From NCBI GenBank assembly GCA_002633025.1, contig NMRB01001180.1:39837-103836 (forward strand): 64,000 nt of DNA, given 5' to 3'. Made by a program: the position numbers and the translations under genes. The DNA comes from Notospermus geniculatus. Taxonomy: Eukaryota > Nemertea > Pilidiophora > Heteronemertea > Lineidae. A model generated the notes under the pieces. It worked only from the letters and a program-made list of their open reading frames with translations, was not told where the DNA came from and did no database searches. Below, one piece after another: positions 22,705 to 34,913 of the stretch (positions within the stretch are counted from its first letter, which is position 1; each line of letters opens with the position of its first letter).

Positions 22705-23079
22705 AGGCCTCCACACAAGTGCGTTTCACGCTGAGTTCGGAACAAAGACCTCCACACACTTGTGCGTTTCACGCTGCGTTCTGTTGTCAAAGCCTGCACA
22801 CACCTGTGCGTTTCACGTTGCGTTCTCTAGTCAAGGCCTGCACACACTTGTGCGTTTCACGTTGCGTCCTGTAGTCAAGGCCTGCACACATTTGTGCGTT
22901 TCACGCTGCGTTCGGGAGTAAAGGGTTCCTCCCACATGGCGGCAGTATTAGGCCTCCACACACTTGTGCGTTTCAGCTGTGTTCAGCAGTCAAGACCTCT
23001 ACACACCAGTGCGTTTCACGCCACGTTCGGCAGTAAAGTCTCCACACACTTGTGCGTTTCACGCTGCGTTCGGCAGTTC
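22705..23079. repeat. 44-bp tandem array, eight units
   Basis: GTGCGTTTCA recurs at 22719, 22762, 22806, 22850, 22894, 22966, 23009 and 23052. Steps are 43-44 bp except one of 72, where extra sequence around CCCACATGGCGGCAG interrupts the array. The unit is roughly CCTCCACACACTTGTGCGTT followed by TCACGCTGCGTTCGGCAGT. Confidence 0.9.
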
Positions 23080-23444
23080 CCAAATCCTTTGCTATTCCCC
23101 GCCGCGCTACCTCCATACAATGGGTCATCCGAAATTCGCATCACAATCCGGATACTTAATCTGATTCTGTCATCGTACGACCAAGGGGCACGCCCCCCCC
23201 CCACCAAAAAAAACACACAGATATTGAAACGTCTTCCAAGACACACGAAACGTGGCTGCCACGAATGCACCGAGTCTCCCCAAGTTTAAACATCAACTCT
23301 GCTAATGCCTCGAGCCTCCGGCGATCAAAACATCTGTAAAAGCAAAAAGGGAGCTTTCCCTTTACTTATCGGTAAACATGGGTTTTAATACGGTGATAGA
23401 CTGTTCCATTACATTATAAAATTGGTGTTAGCGTCATTATGAGA

Positions 23445-23525
23445 GCTTGTCATTCTGCAGCTGTTTCTTGTTTTGACCGAGGTTTCACAAGGCCATTTGT
23501 GGAGCGCTACTCTAAAGTCACTTTT
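23445..23525 (+). repeat. Dispersed repeat matching 43480-43550 in reverse
   Basis: TGTCATTCTGCAGCTGTTTC, TTGTTTTGACCGAGG and AGCGCTA(C/T)TCTAAAGTCA occur here and inverted at about 43475-43555. A nearby phrase GTCAGTTGACCAATAGGAGT at 23610-23650 recurs at 33810-33850. Confidence 0.65.
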
Positions 23526-24620
23526 GTGAGATCAACTGTTACAAAGAGGGCGCTTGTGTTTCTCCTGTTGCTAGGTGTAGTTGGAGTTGTTGGTGCGATA
23601 GGAGGTGTCAGTCAGTTGACCAATAGGAGTCACTACGGTCCAATTCAATGCCCAGTCTATGTCTATGTCTATGCCCAGTGGACCCATTCATGGTTGACTG
23701 AGCACCAATCAGGAGAATTTTATATAATATTGTATTGCTCCAGCTAGAACTTTCATTTTTGGAAGTTTGTGAAAGTAGGAATTAGCAAAAGAAGACATTA
23801 TTTTCAGCGCCCTCTTTTGGTCACAGAGTTCACTATCTGCTGCACAGATTAATTCCAAGCAAATGCAGAGTTGGTCAATTTTTGCCACCATTGGTTAGGT
23901 GTCCCTGTCGTAGGAATCTATTGAAAACAATGACGGGAGTGAGAAATAAAAGTGGAAAATAAGAAGCGGGAAATTTTGGAATTTTGCGCGAATTTTTCAA
24001 TTTCTCAATTTGGGAGAATTTTTTTCCAATTTTGAGAAACTTTCTTAAAATGACATGACATTTTGTCTGATTTTTCGGGCGATATATTCTCAAAACGGGA
24101 AATGTCAATATCTTACTGAAAGGAATAGTTGTATTGTTCCTGACCCCTTTATACCAGTGCTGCCACCTATTGATGACAGAAATATCTTACTTCCATGAGA
24201 CGCAAAATTAAATATAAATTTGAACATATTCCCCATGCAGATTATACCACCAGTCTCTGTCCATGCTGTCTCCCGACATCAATTTCATTCTCCATGATTC
24301 AAATTGCCCCTGTATTCGTACGGTGTGTGAATTTCAAATCGCCGTAAGTTCCTCATTACGGCCCCCTAGGGAGCAGCCATCTCATGATGGACGTATCAGT
24401 GGTTCCTGTTGAAAGCACCCATTAGATACGGTTTAAATTTCTGAAACTCGCTGAGGTGATTGTTTTATGCTTGGTAACTCGCCAAGAACAAGGTAACAGT
24501 ATTTTGTATCTTCGCTTTTGCAGCGTGCATTATCGATAACTGACAGGGTAATCCTGCAGAATCAGTGCGCGATGATGACACCATCGCATGCCCAGTAACT
24601 ATTTTGCCCACTGATTTTTA

Positions 24621-25330
24621 GCTCACCTGTGAGCTTTTGTCGTGGTGCGGTGTCCGTCGTCCGTCGTCGTCGTCCGTTAGCAGGGCACGTTTCGTAACCG
24701 CTGGAGCTATTGATCTGAAACTTGGTACATATATACCCCTAGGTCAGATGACCTATGACACCAAGTTTGACACCATTTGATTCTTGGCTTGGCCTCCAGG
24801 TGGCCAAAACCAAGAACATAAAAAGTGCAATAACTCCTGAACTAATGACTGGATCATCTCCAAATTTTTATCATAGGTGTTTCTAATTAGGATACATAAC
24901 ATATATGCATAACGGGTTTTTGATTTGACCTACTTTTCAAGGTCACAGAGGCCAAAGTTCAACAAAAGTAACGAACTTGCCACAGTTCTTCATTATTTCA
25001 CCGAGCGCCTTCATATGTTGCATAAACGTGTATTAGAGGGGTACCTTCAAAAATACCGAGTTTCGGCCCGATCGGACGTCCAATATCGCCACCAGGTGGC
25101 GTAACCTGAAAATCATCCAAGTGCTATAACTCAGGAACAGCTTGACTCAGAGTGCTCAAACTTGATATTTACCTCCCTCTAGATGACCTTTACAAGCACG
25201 TCAAATTTCGGCCTGATTAAACTTCCAATATGGCCGCCAGGTGGCGTAACCCAAAAATCATCAAATGTGCTATAACTCAGGAACGACTTGACCCAGAGCG
25301 ATCAGATCCAATCAAAACATCGATGCTTGG
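24621..25330 (+). repeat. Dispersed repeat with internal 145-bp subunits, copy 1
   Basis: It starts with the palindrome GCTCACCTGTGAGC and a GTCCGTCGT-rich stretch. It then repeats a unit with AATATCGCCACCAGGTGGCG, TGCTATAACTCAGGAAC and a TTTCGGCC phrase. The core CC(A/G)CCAGGTGGCG lies at 25089 and 25234, with a weaker one at 24793. The other copy is inverted at 32751-33190. Confidence 0.75.
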
Positions 25331-25967
25331 TACCACTGATCGTGCGGATTCGAATCCGGTCGAATGTGAAGTGAGTAACTTCCTCTTTGCCTATGGAAAC
25401 AGGGGCTCGTACTTTTGGGTGCCTCTGTGCACTTTAATCTGCATCTGTCCCTTCTGTCCAACTGGACAGACTAATTACTCAGCGACTGTCCTTGGCAGCT
25501 AGCTGTGACCGGCGTAGACAACAGGGTCGTTAAAGCGACCGCCATATAAAACCATAAGAAATCACCGTAATGTCTCCGTCTTCAAAGATTCGCTTGGCGA
25601 ACAATATCCGAAATGGATTAATAGCTGAAGACGCTGGCACGATCGTCAGCCGTGCACGGATAAAGAGATAGATAATGCAGAACAGAGGCTGAGGGGCTTT
25701 CAGACTTGGGGGACGCGATCGACGATATCCCCAGGCGATGTCTTATGAGTTTTGGAGAGGGAGGTGTTTCCTGTTTAGTTCCTGCAGCCGCCGTTATATA
25801 ATCAGCCACACCGAACGTTCTAAATCGGTAACCCGCCAGATATTTTCACCCCTCTGTTTGATTATTTTCTGCTAAATCTAGCACAATTTTGACTGAATCC
25901 TATTTGACACAATGGGACTACTTCCCATCATTTTTTTGTAGCGATGTTTCAGTAGTCGTCATTTGTC

Positions 25968-26148
25968 CTAGTCTCGCTCACCCAGCCATTATGAATCTGG
26001 GAATCACACTTTGTGTGGAGCAAACGGCTGGCTGCGCGAGACTACATTTTTCGCGACATTCTCGGTCACCCAGCCGCTGTTTCAAATCTGGGGATGTGTA
26101 GCAGTACTGCGGAACAAAACGACTGACTGCGCGAGACTACATTTTGAC
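25968..26148 (+). repeat. Short tandem duplication
   Basis: Two units share CACCCAGCC, AATCTGGG and GCTGCGCGAGACTACATTTT (the second reads ACTGCGCGAGACTACATTTT). The step is about 90-100 bp. Confidence 0.55.
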
Positions 26149-26707
26149 GTCACAGCACCTGCATTGCCTTTGAATGACCGGGGAATGAAATAGATGGCAC
26201 TGTGTCCTTGTGACACTGCCAACAAAATGTACATTCGCCAGCGAAAGGGCCGTTCTGATACACATAAATTATACCCCCTCAAACACATGCTTTGTTCTCC
26301 CCAACAAAATCCCCGTTTCCTCCCAGAAACCCGTCCTCTCACATTGTCACCATTTCTGACCGACACAGCAACAGGTTGCATCAACCGTAATCCCTGTCCT
26401 CCTTAGGGACATTTAACGAGCTTACTCTCTCCAGTTCCACCGCCTAGCGGTACCCCCAACATCCCCAGAGCGGCTTAACTGTAATATTGCATGTGAACAA
26501 GTATTTGGCCAGCATTACCTATGGTTAACATGCCTAATTCGTATAAATCGCTTGTTCGTCTTGTTGTCACCGGTTTGTTTGGGTGTTTGATGGTGTCGGC
26601 GTTCAGTAAGTGACGGCGAAATGAGAATGCAGCGGCCGCATTGCGGTGGCTTTAACTTTCTGAACTAAACTAACGTCACAAGCGCTGTGCAGTCTCAAAA
26701 CGCTTCA

Positions 26708-26868
26708 TATTAGGGAGTTTAAGAAATCAAACGATAAACATTAACTTTACGGCAACGTTGTTTTTCATACTGCGAATTCACCAGATTTTATATTGCATTT
26801 TCGGTACAAAAAAATAACGTTGTCGTAAAGTTAACGTTTATCGTTTGATTTCTTAAACTCCCTAATAT
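26708..26868. mobile_element. Foldback MITE, AAATCAAACGATAAACG family
   Basis: Ends ATATTAGGGAGTTTAAGAAA and TTTCTTAAACTCCCTAATAT are inverted, followed inward by TCAAACGATAAAC and TTACGGCAACGTT with mates. Relatives lie at 28236, 28395, 30491, 30655 and 40873. Confidence 0.85.
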
Positions 26869-26981
26869 CACCACAGTCACTTCACGAACCTCTCTGGAGA
26901 ACTCAAGGAACAGTTCAACGCTCGCTCGATACTTTTAGGTACATGTACATGTAGAAGAGACTAGAAATCACCGATACGGCA

Positions 26982-27134
26982 AAAGCGGCGAATCCACTGT
27001 CGCGATCTTGGCTTGAGACGGGGTTGCGTTCCCTTGCGATCACCTTATATGGCAATCGGAAGTCCTTATAAGGTGATCGCAAGGGTTCGCAACCCCGTCT
27101 CAAGCCAAGACCGCGACGGTGGATTCGCCGCTTT
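26982..27134. mobile_element. 153-bp foldback element
   Basis: AAAGCGGCGAATCCAC and GTGGATTCGCCGCTTT close it. Long arms around CTTGGCTTGAGACGGGGTTG and AAGGTGATCGCAAGGG pair almost throughout. Confidence 0.8.
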
Positions 27135-27200
27135 AGAATCGAACCCTCGGCTTCAGGGACACGGGTCCGACAGCCTTACAACTGCGCTGCCGCGGTCTCC
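27135..27200 (-). repeat. tRNA-like SINE fragment
   Basis: The minus strand has CAGCGCAGTTGTAAGG (A-box-like) and GGGTTCGATTC (B box) about 50 bp apart, directly beside the foldback element. No tail was identified. Confidence 0.4.
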
Positions 27201-28215
27201 ATGACGTCACGCCTACCAGCCAATTAACAACAGTTTGGCCAACCTCCCAGTCGCAGAACGTGATTACAGTTATCTTTGTCCGATACATCGCCTCCAAACT
27301 CAAGGATGCGTTAAATTCACCAGTTATTATCATCATGAATTCTGGGAATCTTTTACTCCCACATTTCCAATCCCTGCATCATAACCTTCTGTAGCTCTCT
27401 CTCTCTGTATTATAACAGTTATCAATATCATGTGATGGCCAGTGAATGGCTGTGCCTTTGTTAACTGTATTATGATCTCAGGAGGGGAGGTTTTGGAGCT
27501 CCTTTTCATGCGCTTCGCTTGAATGTGGTGCGTCTGCGAGGTGGAAACGCCACAGGGACGAACTAATCATAGGTTAGGCCTATGCCTACCTCTTTTCAAC
27601 ACCTACAAGCTGAATAATTCAAACTTGATGAATGTGAAAATGATATACACTAGAACCTTGGCCTCGCCCATTCCCAACGTTTCAAGAACGTGGTTCAATG
27701 TCATGCAGATCAACCTCGCTTTGAACGCCACGCGTGACGTCACTACCTCTCTGACCAATCAGGACGGCGATAAGCGATGGTCGGAAAGAAGATGAACCCT
27801 GTGACCTTTGACTTCATAACAAATCACCCTATGTTGTCGACAACGCCAGATCGGACACTTAGATTCCGGTTCAGCGTCTTAAAAAGGTTCGACGCGTTCT
27901 TTTGTGATAGTTACACGTGGACAGAGCCATTAAGGGTGTCTTAAAACTGATGCGTGAGACTGGAAAGGTGTCATTTCCTTTAACTACGGGAAGCAATTGG
28001 ACTGAGATTAGAAAATGGACTTCTGCGCCATCCGTTTCGACCATTGACAGAACTTTGCCATTATCGTTTTGACCATTTTGTACGAATGGTATTGTCGATT
28101 ACTTCATCGTGATTGGCCTTCGAAGCAAGAGGTTTACTTCAATGGCCATGTAAAGAGGAAATGAAATTCATCCTCTCCACGCACTCTATCTACAGTGCGT
28201 CACAGAATATGGCAA
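27201..28215. other. No supported feature
   Basis: It contains a 90-codon frame (27523-27795) with no known motif and a short CT-rich run near 27400. Confidence 0.35.
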
Positions 28216-28736
28216 CGAGAAAGTTTGAAAATAGGCCCGTTTCGAAATCAAACGATAAACGTAAACGTTAACGACAACGTTATTTTTGTACCGAAAATGC
28301 AATATAATCTGGTTAATGTGTAGTACGAAAAATAACGTTGTCGTAAAGTTTACGTTTATCGTTTGATTTCGAAACCTCCCTAATGTCGCCATTTAGGAGG
28401 TTTAGAAATCAAACGATCGACGTAAACTTTACGACAACGTTGTTTTTCATACTCACATAACCAGATTTTATATTGCATTTTCGGTTCAAAAATAACGGTG
28501 TCGTTAACGTTTACGTTTATCGTTTGATTTCTAAACCTCCGTATTATCTGGCCAGCGACAATCAGACGCCTCCTACGACATGTATATTTTGATCTTTAAT
28601 GGCGCGCAGACATCTGCATAAAACGTAGTCCAGGTGACAGCATTTTGTGCGATTTCCGTGTGGCAGCGTGGGTTAAAATGACGATGGCCAATCATATCTC
28701 CTGCAGGGTCGTTACGATGTCCACACGACTGGATAA
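28216..28736 (+). repeat. Direct duplication, copy 1, with two foldback MITEs
   Basis: This 521-bp block and 30473-30999 (527 bp) are near-identical from CGAGAAAGTTTGAAAATAGG to CCACACGACTGGATAA. They differ by a few small indels (AT, GTTGAT, TT) and substitutions. Foldback MITEs of the AAATCAAACGATAAACG family occupy 28236-28382 and 28395-28541. The remainder to 28736 is unique to the pair. Confidence 0.85.
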
Positions 28737-28870
28737 ATCAGTTTTCCTCTGCGACTTAACCCACTACATCGAGTAGTGAGATCCTAAGATTCTTTTGTGC
28801 CAATCATGATCGTGAGTTGCATCTTGAACTATCAGGGTTCATATCGCTACGCCTTCGGACTACACTAGTG

Positions 28871-29255
28871 AGGTTTCGCAAATCCGACGAAACACGAAGT
28901 ACGAAATACAAAATTGGACTTCATTTCCATGACGTAATATATTTCAGGAGATGGTTGGTACCAAAGTGTCACCTGCTGCAAGAGCGTGGCGTTAGACCGA
29001 TAGAGTTACGGTGTGTACGGTACATTAAATTTAGAAATTTATCTTTCGTTTCCACTTCGTAGATTACGAAGTGGGAATTTAAAAATTCAAGATGCACCAT
29101 AACTCTTTCGGTCTTACATGATATGCTAAAAGATGCACTGGCAGCAGGGACATTTGTGGTAGCAACCATCTCCAGAAATACATCAGGTCCTGGAAATGAA
29201 ATTGGTGTTGAATTTCGTATTTCGTACTTCGTGTTTCGTCAGATTTGCGAAACCT
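28871..29255. mobile_element. 385-bp element, GACGAAACACGAAGTACGAA family
   Basis: AGGTTTCGCAAATCCGACGA and the right end (complement of AGGTTTCGCAAATCTGACGA) are inverted repeats, followed by CACGAAGTACGAAAT. A worn relative ends at about 52005, and left-end copies lie at 60960-61260. An outer inverted pair CTTCGGACTAC/GTAGTCCGAA (28855 and 29279) flanks it. Confidence 0.75.
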
Positions 29256-29299
29256 ACTACATGTATTCTGAGTGGAACGTAGTCCGAAAGCGAAGTGAC

Positions 29300-30472
29300 C
29301 GCAGGCCTTGTTATTTCAAGAAGAAAGTTGAGTGACCGACGAAGTTCCATTTTATGTTTCAAGGTCCTCAGCTCGTTTGAGGTGCAGTATTTGGAGCAAC
29401 GCCGTTCTATCTTACGTTGCGATTTTCATCGGTCTTGCGATATTTTGACTTTCTGGTTACCCATACCATACACCGTTTCAACTCAAAGCATACCTCACAG
29501 TTTCTGCAGGGACTTTGGTCTTATCCAATTTGCTTAATAAATCGAGGCCAATTCAAATGGAAATCTTAAGTGCAAAAGAACGCTTTCCAAACAGCTTTAG
29601 CGTACGAATTCGATGAAAGGCTGTGCCAAAGGTGACGCACACTCTGTTGTGATATGACGTTTATGATGCTGAATGTCATACTAAGCTAGCTCTGTTGACT
29701 AATTATAGCTAATCCCTCAGAAGCGAGGCACATGCCTTTATAAGAAGAGGCAATTTAATGATATTCCGCCGTACATGTTCGCTCCCTATAGAAAAGAAAC
29801 GCCAAAATTGCTCGCAAACCGACACATCGAATCAAATTCCAGTTTGACAAGAGTTAAGATGATAATATGGCATTTGAGAATTCTGAAATCTCGTCACAAG
29901 TGAAGGAAAGATTGTGATGATAAATCGAGCACTGGGGAGAGTGGTTTAATTGGTACGTAGAACGATTGCCTATCTCCCCAGTTTGAAGCGCTTCATTAGA
30001 TGCCGAGGCACACTGATTTCAAATTTTGAAAAAAAAATCACCGACGGTGTTGAGGAAAATTTGCAAATTCAGTTTGCTTTCTGTGTTGCCATCAGATTAA
30101 ATTGTACTTAATGATGAAGCGTGCATACCAAGCGCGCAGCTTTTATAGAAAATTCTGTTTTGATTTATTTTCTACATGAATCTATGTTGTGTGTATTTAA
30201 TTGAATTGATTTAAATGCGGAGAAGAACATGTCACTGTCAATTTGGTGACTTTGCTCAGAATTCATCTAATGGGATTCACAGTATAATATTATATATAAT
30301 AGCTGAAGATACTATTATGATAGCGGGAGATATCTTTCTACTTGTAATTCTAGGCGGCTGCATATAGATGCTACTCTAACTTGGTTGTTAGCAAGATATT
30401 CTTCCGGAGGTTGGACTAGAAGATGTGACTTAGAGGGCGTCAACCGAGGTGAATGGTAAGTATAAGTATTCC
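29300..30472. other. No supported gene
   Basis: AT-rich sequence without a recognisable exon. No repeat was noticed except near the edges. Confidence 0.4.
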
Positions 30473-30999
30473 CGAGAAAGTTTGAAAATAGGCCCGTTTC
30501 GAAATCAAACGATAAACGTAAACGTTAACGACAACGTTATTTTTGTACCGAAAATGCAATATAAAATCTGGTTAATGTGTAGTACGAAAAATAACGTTGT
30601 CGTAAAGTTTACGTTTATCGTTTGATTTCGAAACCTCCCTAATGTCGCCATTTAGGAGGTTTAGAAATCAAACGATCAACGTAAACTTTACGACAACGTT
30701 GTTTTTCATACTCACATAACCAGATTTTATATTGCATTTTCGGTTCAAAAATAACGGTGTCGTTAACGTTTACGTTTATCGTTTGATTTCTAAACCTCCG
30801 TATTATCTGGCCAGCGACAATCAGACGCCTCCTACGACATGTTGATGTATATTTTGATCTTTAATGACGCGCAGACATCTGCATAAAACGTAGTCCAGGT
30901 GACAGCATTGTGCGATTTCCGTGTGGCAGCGTGGGTTAAAATGACGATGGCCAATCACATCTCCTGCAGGGTCGTTACGATGTCCACACGACTGGATAA
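30473..30999 (+). repeat. Direct duplication, copy 2
   Basis: This is the partner of 28216-28736, with foldback MITEs at 30491-30642 and 30655-30799. Both MITE copies and the spacer between them are conserved, so the block moved or duplicated as a unit after both MITEs were in place. Confidence 0.85.
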
Positions 31000-31258
31000 T
31001 GTAGCCATTCCCTCTCAATACCCTAATGGGATCTCGGCACCTGACATTTTAGGATTCCCTCTCCCATCTTGCCCGCGGCACCCAGAAAGTGCCATCGGCA
31101 TTTAGATAAAGTATGCCATTTCCATCCAATAGCCTAGGATGGAATCGATTGAGAACATGTGACCAACTCCATCTCCGTGGGTCAAAGATTTTCGCTTTAG
31201 GAGAAAAACATCGAAGACGAAATACATGTAGTTATATGCAGTTACCTTTTGAAAACAG

Positions 31259-31457
31259 CGTCTGGTGTCCCCAAAAAGCTCACTTTTGGACTTATCTCAA
31301 TTATTTGAGTGACAAATTCTTTGAAAATTCGCAGGGAACTACTTTAGGATATTTTGAGCAAGCTTTGAAAATATTAAGTCAATCTGAGATAAATCCCACG
31401 AGATCTGCTTACAAAATGCAAGTCAAAAATGCAATGCCAGGACAACAACGCATATGA
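31259..31457 (+). CDS. Coding-like exon candidate, unrecognised
   Basis: After the acceptor-like GAAAACAG at 31258 the frame reads VWCPQKAHFWTYLNYLSDKF and continues through ALKILSQSEINP to a stop at 31457. Amino-acid composition and codon variety look coding, with alternating hydrophobic and charged residues as in a helical domain. The only donor candidate (GCAA|GTCAAA) is weak. It may belong to the gene at 35-40 kb, but no link is visible. Confidence 0.3.
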
Positions 31458-32319
31458 CGCAACTCTGCATTTTTCAACAAACTATTTTCTATTGGGCAGT
31501 TCGTGAAAAATATACGGTGGAGTTTTTTTGAAATTTTACAGACAATAAAAAACATCCTGATCTAAATTAGTGCAAAATTTCATTGATTTTAATACACAGA
31601 AACCTGAGCTATTGCTAGTAAAAAAAGTGTGACTTTTTTGATACCCGATATTTGTCTCACTCTGAAATAATGTCATTCTAACAATCCTAATACATCGCGA
31701 CATTTTTGCAACATCACATTATCGCATGAAACGAATTTCATTGGCAACCTTGCCAGTGGAGATTGAAATCAATGTAGGACATACCCCTGTTGCTGGAGAA
31801 TGCTTATCGAACCCAGACCTGATCTCGAGTTCTTTTCAAACTAATAGAAAATGAATCGTTAACCAGCGCGAATGAGTGAGATGCTATTGAACAAGTATTT
31901 CACAGTCTTGCTGATAGGGTCTGAACTTAATATAAAAGCAAGTTAATTGAATTTCGATCACATTTTGTGTCATGACGTTTATTTGGCTTAGGGCCGATAT
32001 TGGACAAAGAACTATTAATAGTATTAGGGTTGTGCATTTCAAAAGTGCCATGCCAACCCCTTAAGTTAATTTCAACTTGAATAAACCGCAGATTCAATTT
32101 CATTTTGTCAGCATTATAAAACTCAGTCAGATAACTTATAAGATAAGGTATCTTCCACCCCAATGTTTCGAGGGCTATAAGAGTGTTGTTGAAAGAATTA
32201 ATTTCGTTTCGGTAGAGTTCATGTAACACACCATCACTTGATTATAAAGGACGGCGTTACTTTGATTAACCATTCATTTTCATTACTGTCATTACATCTG
32301 GTGTAAAAGGAAGAATGTC

Positions 32320-32643
32320 CAGGGCTCACATTTGGGGGCGATGTGTGGGGGGGGGGGGAATTTCGCCCAAAATAACTCCTAGGGAGACATAAAGTCTCAA
32401 AAAAAATTTTGATCCCCTCTGAAGCATTTTCTGCACCCCAAAATGCCCAAATCCGCTCCCAAATGCCCTAAAATATCATCATTAAGTGTTAATTTCTTGC
32501 AAAGAGGCTGAAATCAAACAACTTTGTTAGATATGTCGTCCACAAACTTTATGTGAAGTGTCCGTCTTGAGAGTGAAGTCTCCCAAAATTTTGAGGAGGG
32601 AGACATTATTTCTTCCTAATTTTAGACCCAAGTGTGAGCCCTG
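32320..32643. mobile_element. CAGGGCTCACATTTGGG-ended element
   Basis: The left CAGGGCTCACATTTGGG and the right CCCAAGTGTGAGCCCTG are inverted with one mismatch. A poly-G run and a GGGAGACAT/ATGTCTCCC-type pair lie inside. The ends are hAT-like but no target duplication was seen. Confidence 0.6.
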
Positions 32644-32750
32644 ATATTATGTCACCATGGGAAAAATATCCTTACTGTCACGTTAATATGATGATATGAA
32701 CCCATGTTGACGGGATAGAAGTGCATTAAATCAAAGCCAATCAATTAACA

Positions 32751-33190
32751 AGAGGCCCATGGGCCTTGCGCTCAGCTGACTATGCCCTGCTAACCAAGAG
32801 GTTGTAACAGGGGGAAAAGAAGTCAAGTATGTGTACGAATTATTCACCTAGTGGTAGCACTAGTATGATTTTCGGGTTATGCCACCTGGTGGCCATATTG
32901 GATGTCCAATCGGGCCGAAACTAAATGTGCACATATAGATAATTATCTAGAGGGAGCCACACATCAAATTTGAGCACTCTGGAAGTCATTCCTGAGTAAT
33001 AGCACTTTGATGATTTTTGGGTTATGGCACCTGGTGGTAGCCATATTGGAAGTCAAATCAGGCCGAAATTTGAGATGCACCTAAAGGTCATCAAGAGGGA
33101 GGTACATATCATGTTTGAGCACTCCGGGTCAAGCCGTCGCTGAGTTATAGCACTGATTCTCAGGTTACGCCACCTGGTGGCCTTCTCTAT
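32751..33190 (-). repeat. Dispersed repeat with 145-bp subunits, copy 2
   Basis: This is the reverse orientation of the family at 24621-25330. Near-identical subunits contain CACCTGGTGG at about 32884, 33029 and 33171, a 144-bp step. Each is followed by CCATATTGGA and TTTGAGCACTC phrases. Confidence 0.75.
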
Positions 33191-33233
33191 TTGGGCCTTA
33201 CGATAGCGAAATGTGCCAGTTTAACAGACACAC

Positions 33234-33255
33234 TAGACAGACAGACAGACAGACA
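33234..33255. repeat. ACAG microsatellite
   Basis: AGACAGACAGACAGACAGAC, about five units. Confidence 0.8.
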
Positions 33256-33259
33256 CTCA

Positions 33260-34550
33260 CTTATCCAAATCGGCCTGCCAAATGGACACCAAACGGGCGA
33301 ACTGACCAACTGGCCGCCTTGCCGTCAGGTGCTGCCCTCTTACGGTCTGACGTCATGCCTCCTCTGCGGCAGCGGTGAGAATGGCCACAGGTAGGCCTAC
33401 GTCATTGATGTCATGATTTTAAAATGCGGTAATGCTAGTCCATTTTCCCCTCTCCAGTTGTCCAATGTCACATACGCTGATCGTAGATAACATAGACGTT
33501 GTTTAAACTCGTTTTAAGGTATGGTATGATACCTTTGTGGACATTTTTATCCCGAAAGATGCAGCGTCCTCCACGCAGCGTTGTGGTCAGCGAATGATCT
33601 TGGAATTATGATACAATGTATCAGTGTATGGCATGCATGCATGTACATGCATGTATTGTCACCGCTCCCGTGGTCATGAAATTGGCGTTTTGCAGAAGTC
33701 AAGTGCTTTAAGCGTCAAATGGAGGCCCGCTATTAGCTTATACATGTACATGTAGGCCTAGCTATTCAATCTTCATCTTATGGTGAGCATGTAGTAAACC
33801 AATAGAAGCTGTCAGTCAGTTGACCAATAGGAGTCGCTACGGCCCAATGAGGACCATAATCCATGCAGTGCCGCAATAATTGGTCCTTTCATGATCATGG
33901 GCAGCAGCGTGTCAATTTGTATGGTACTGGGACGCTCCATCCAATCACAATGACATAATAACTCTGAAACCAGTGAAAGGCACAACAACAAATAAGGGAA
34001 GATAAGAGGTTGAGGTTTGCAAGATGTTGAAATGACAACATTTCTTTATAATTACCATATACATGTAGATCAATATTAGAACTAAAGCAGGGAAAAACTA
34101 AGTAGAATCCTTTCAAGAAAACAAATTTGAATGCTTTTGAAATGCAAATTCAATTTGCAGTGGGAAGTTTTTCATGGTTTTTTCTCAATCAAAATTTTCA
34201 TTTACATTAGGAGTTCAAATTCAATTTGAAATGCAAATACTTTTGAAATTCAACTTCACGATCAGAAAAAAGTTGTTACATCAATAGAGAAACTATAGAA
34301 CACCTCCTCTGGGAATGATTATTAAAAGAAAAAAATGAAAATTGACTTTGACTACCTGGTAATTAAATATAATTTGGAAATTGGAAAACTCACGGCCATG
34401 AAACCTAATTAAATCCCCTCTAAGTTGTTTTCCTTACTTTTCTTATCCAGCACATGAGTAAACACATATGGACTTGCAGATGACCCCCCCCCCCCAAAAA
34501 GGCCCCACCTACTCTATTTGCTGCAAATTACCTCTCTGTTGTCATCATTG
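33260..34550. other. No clear feature
   Basis: Only a short frame after the acceptor-like CCCCTCTCCAG at 33458, a TACATGTACATG-rich patch near 33640-33760, and the 23610 repeat phrase at 33810 were seen. Confidence 0.35.
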
Positions 34551-34551
34551 T

Positions 34552-34760
34552 TTAACCCTTTCGTTACTGGCATGTATGGTCACCAGCTTACGGAGGGCCA
34601 TATTTTCAAAACTGTTTTATCCGTAAACTGTTTTAACAAAATTCTGTTCTAACTTAAACCTTCCATTCATTATACAGGACCCGGTGACCGGGTCCCACAA
34701 AAATTTCGTGGGGGTTTGGATGACCCATTGACCGGGTCCCACGTAACGAAAAAGGGTTAA
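34552..34760. mobile_element. 209-bp element with TTAACCCTTTCGTTAC ends
   Basis: TTTAACCCTTTCGTTAC and GTAACGAAAAAGGGTTAA are inverted with one extra base. Inside are ACCCGGTGACCGGGT and a second GACCGGGTCCCAC. Confidence 0.65.
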
Positions 34761-34913
34761 TGAAGATGTGTTATTATAAAAAAACAAAAAAAAAACAATT
34801 AGAATCCGTCCAAAATACAATGTGTCATGGTCGTGTCTGTGTTTCCCCCTCAGTCATGTCAGACATGCCTTGCATACATCTCTGTTCTCAGTGTTCTCAC
34901 TAATAGCTCTTAC

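Noticed and set aside
22705-23079. CRISPR-like array
   Set aside because: The units are contiguous degenerate tandem repeats in an animal genome, without unique spacers or cas genes.
25335-25360. tRNA-like GGATTCGAATCC
   Set aside because: A palindromic B-box-like word only; no A box or stems nearby.
31667-31852. 62-codon open stretch
   Set aside because: Coding-looking in part, but no acceptor, donor or family support.
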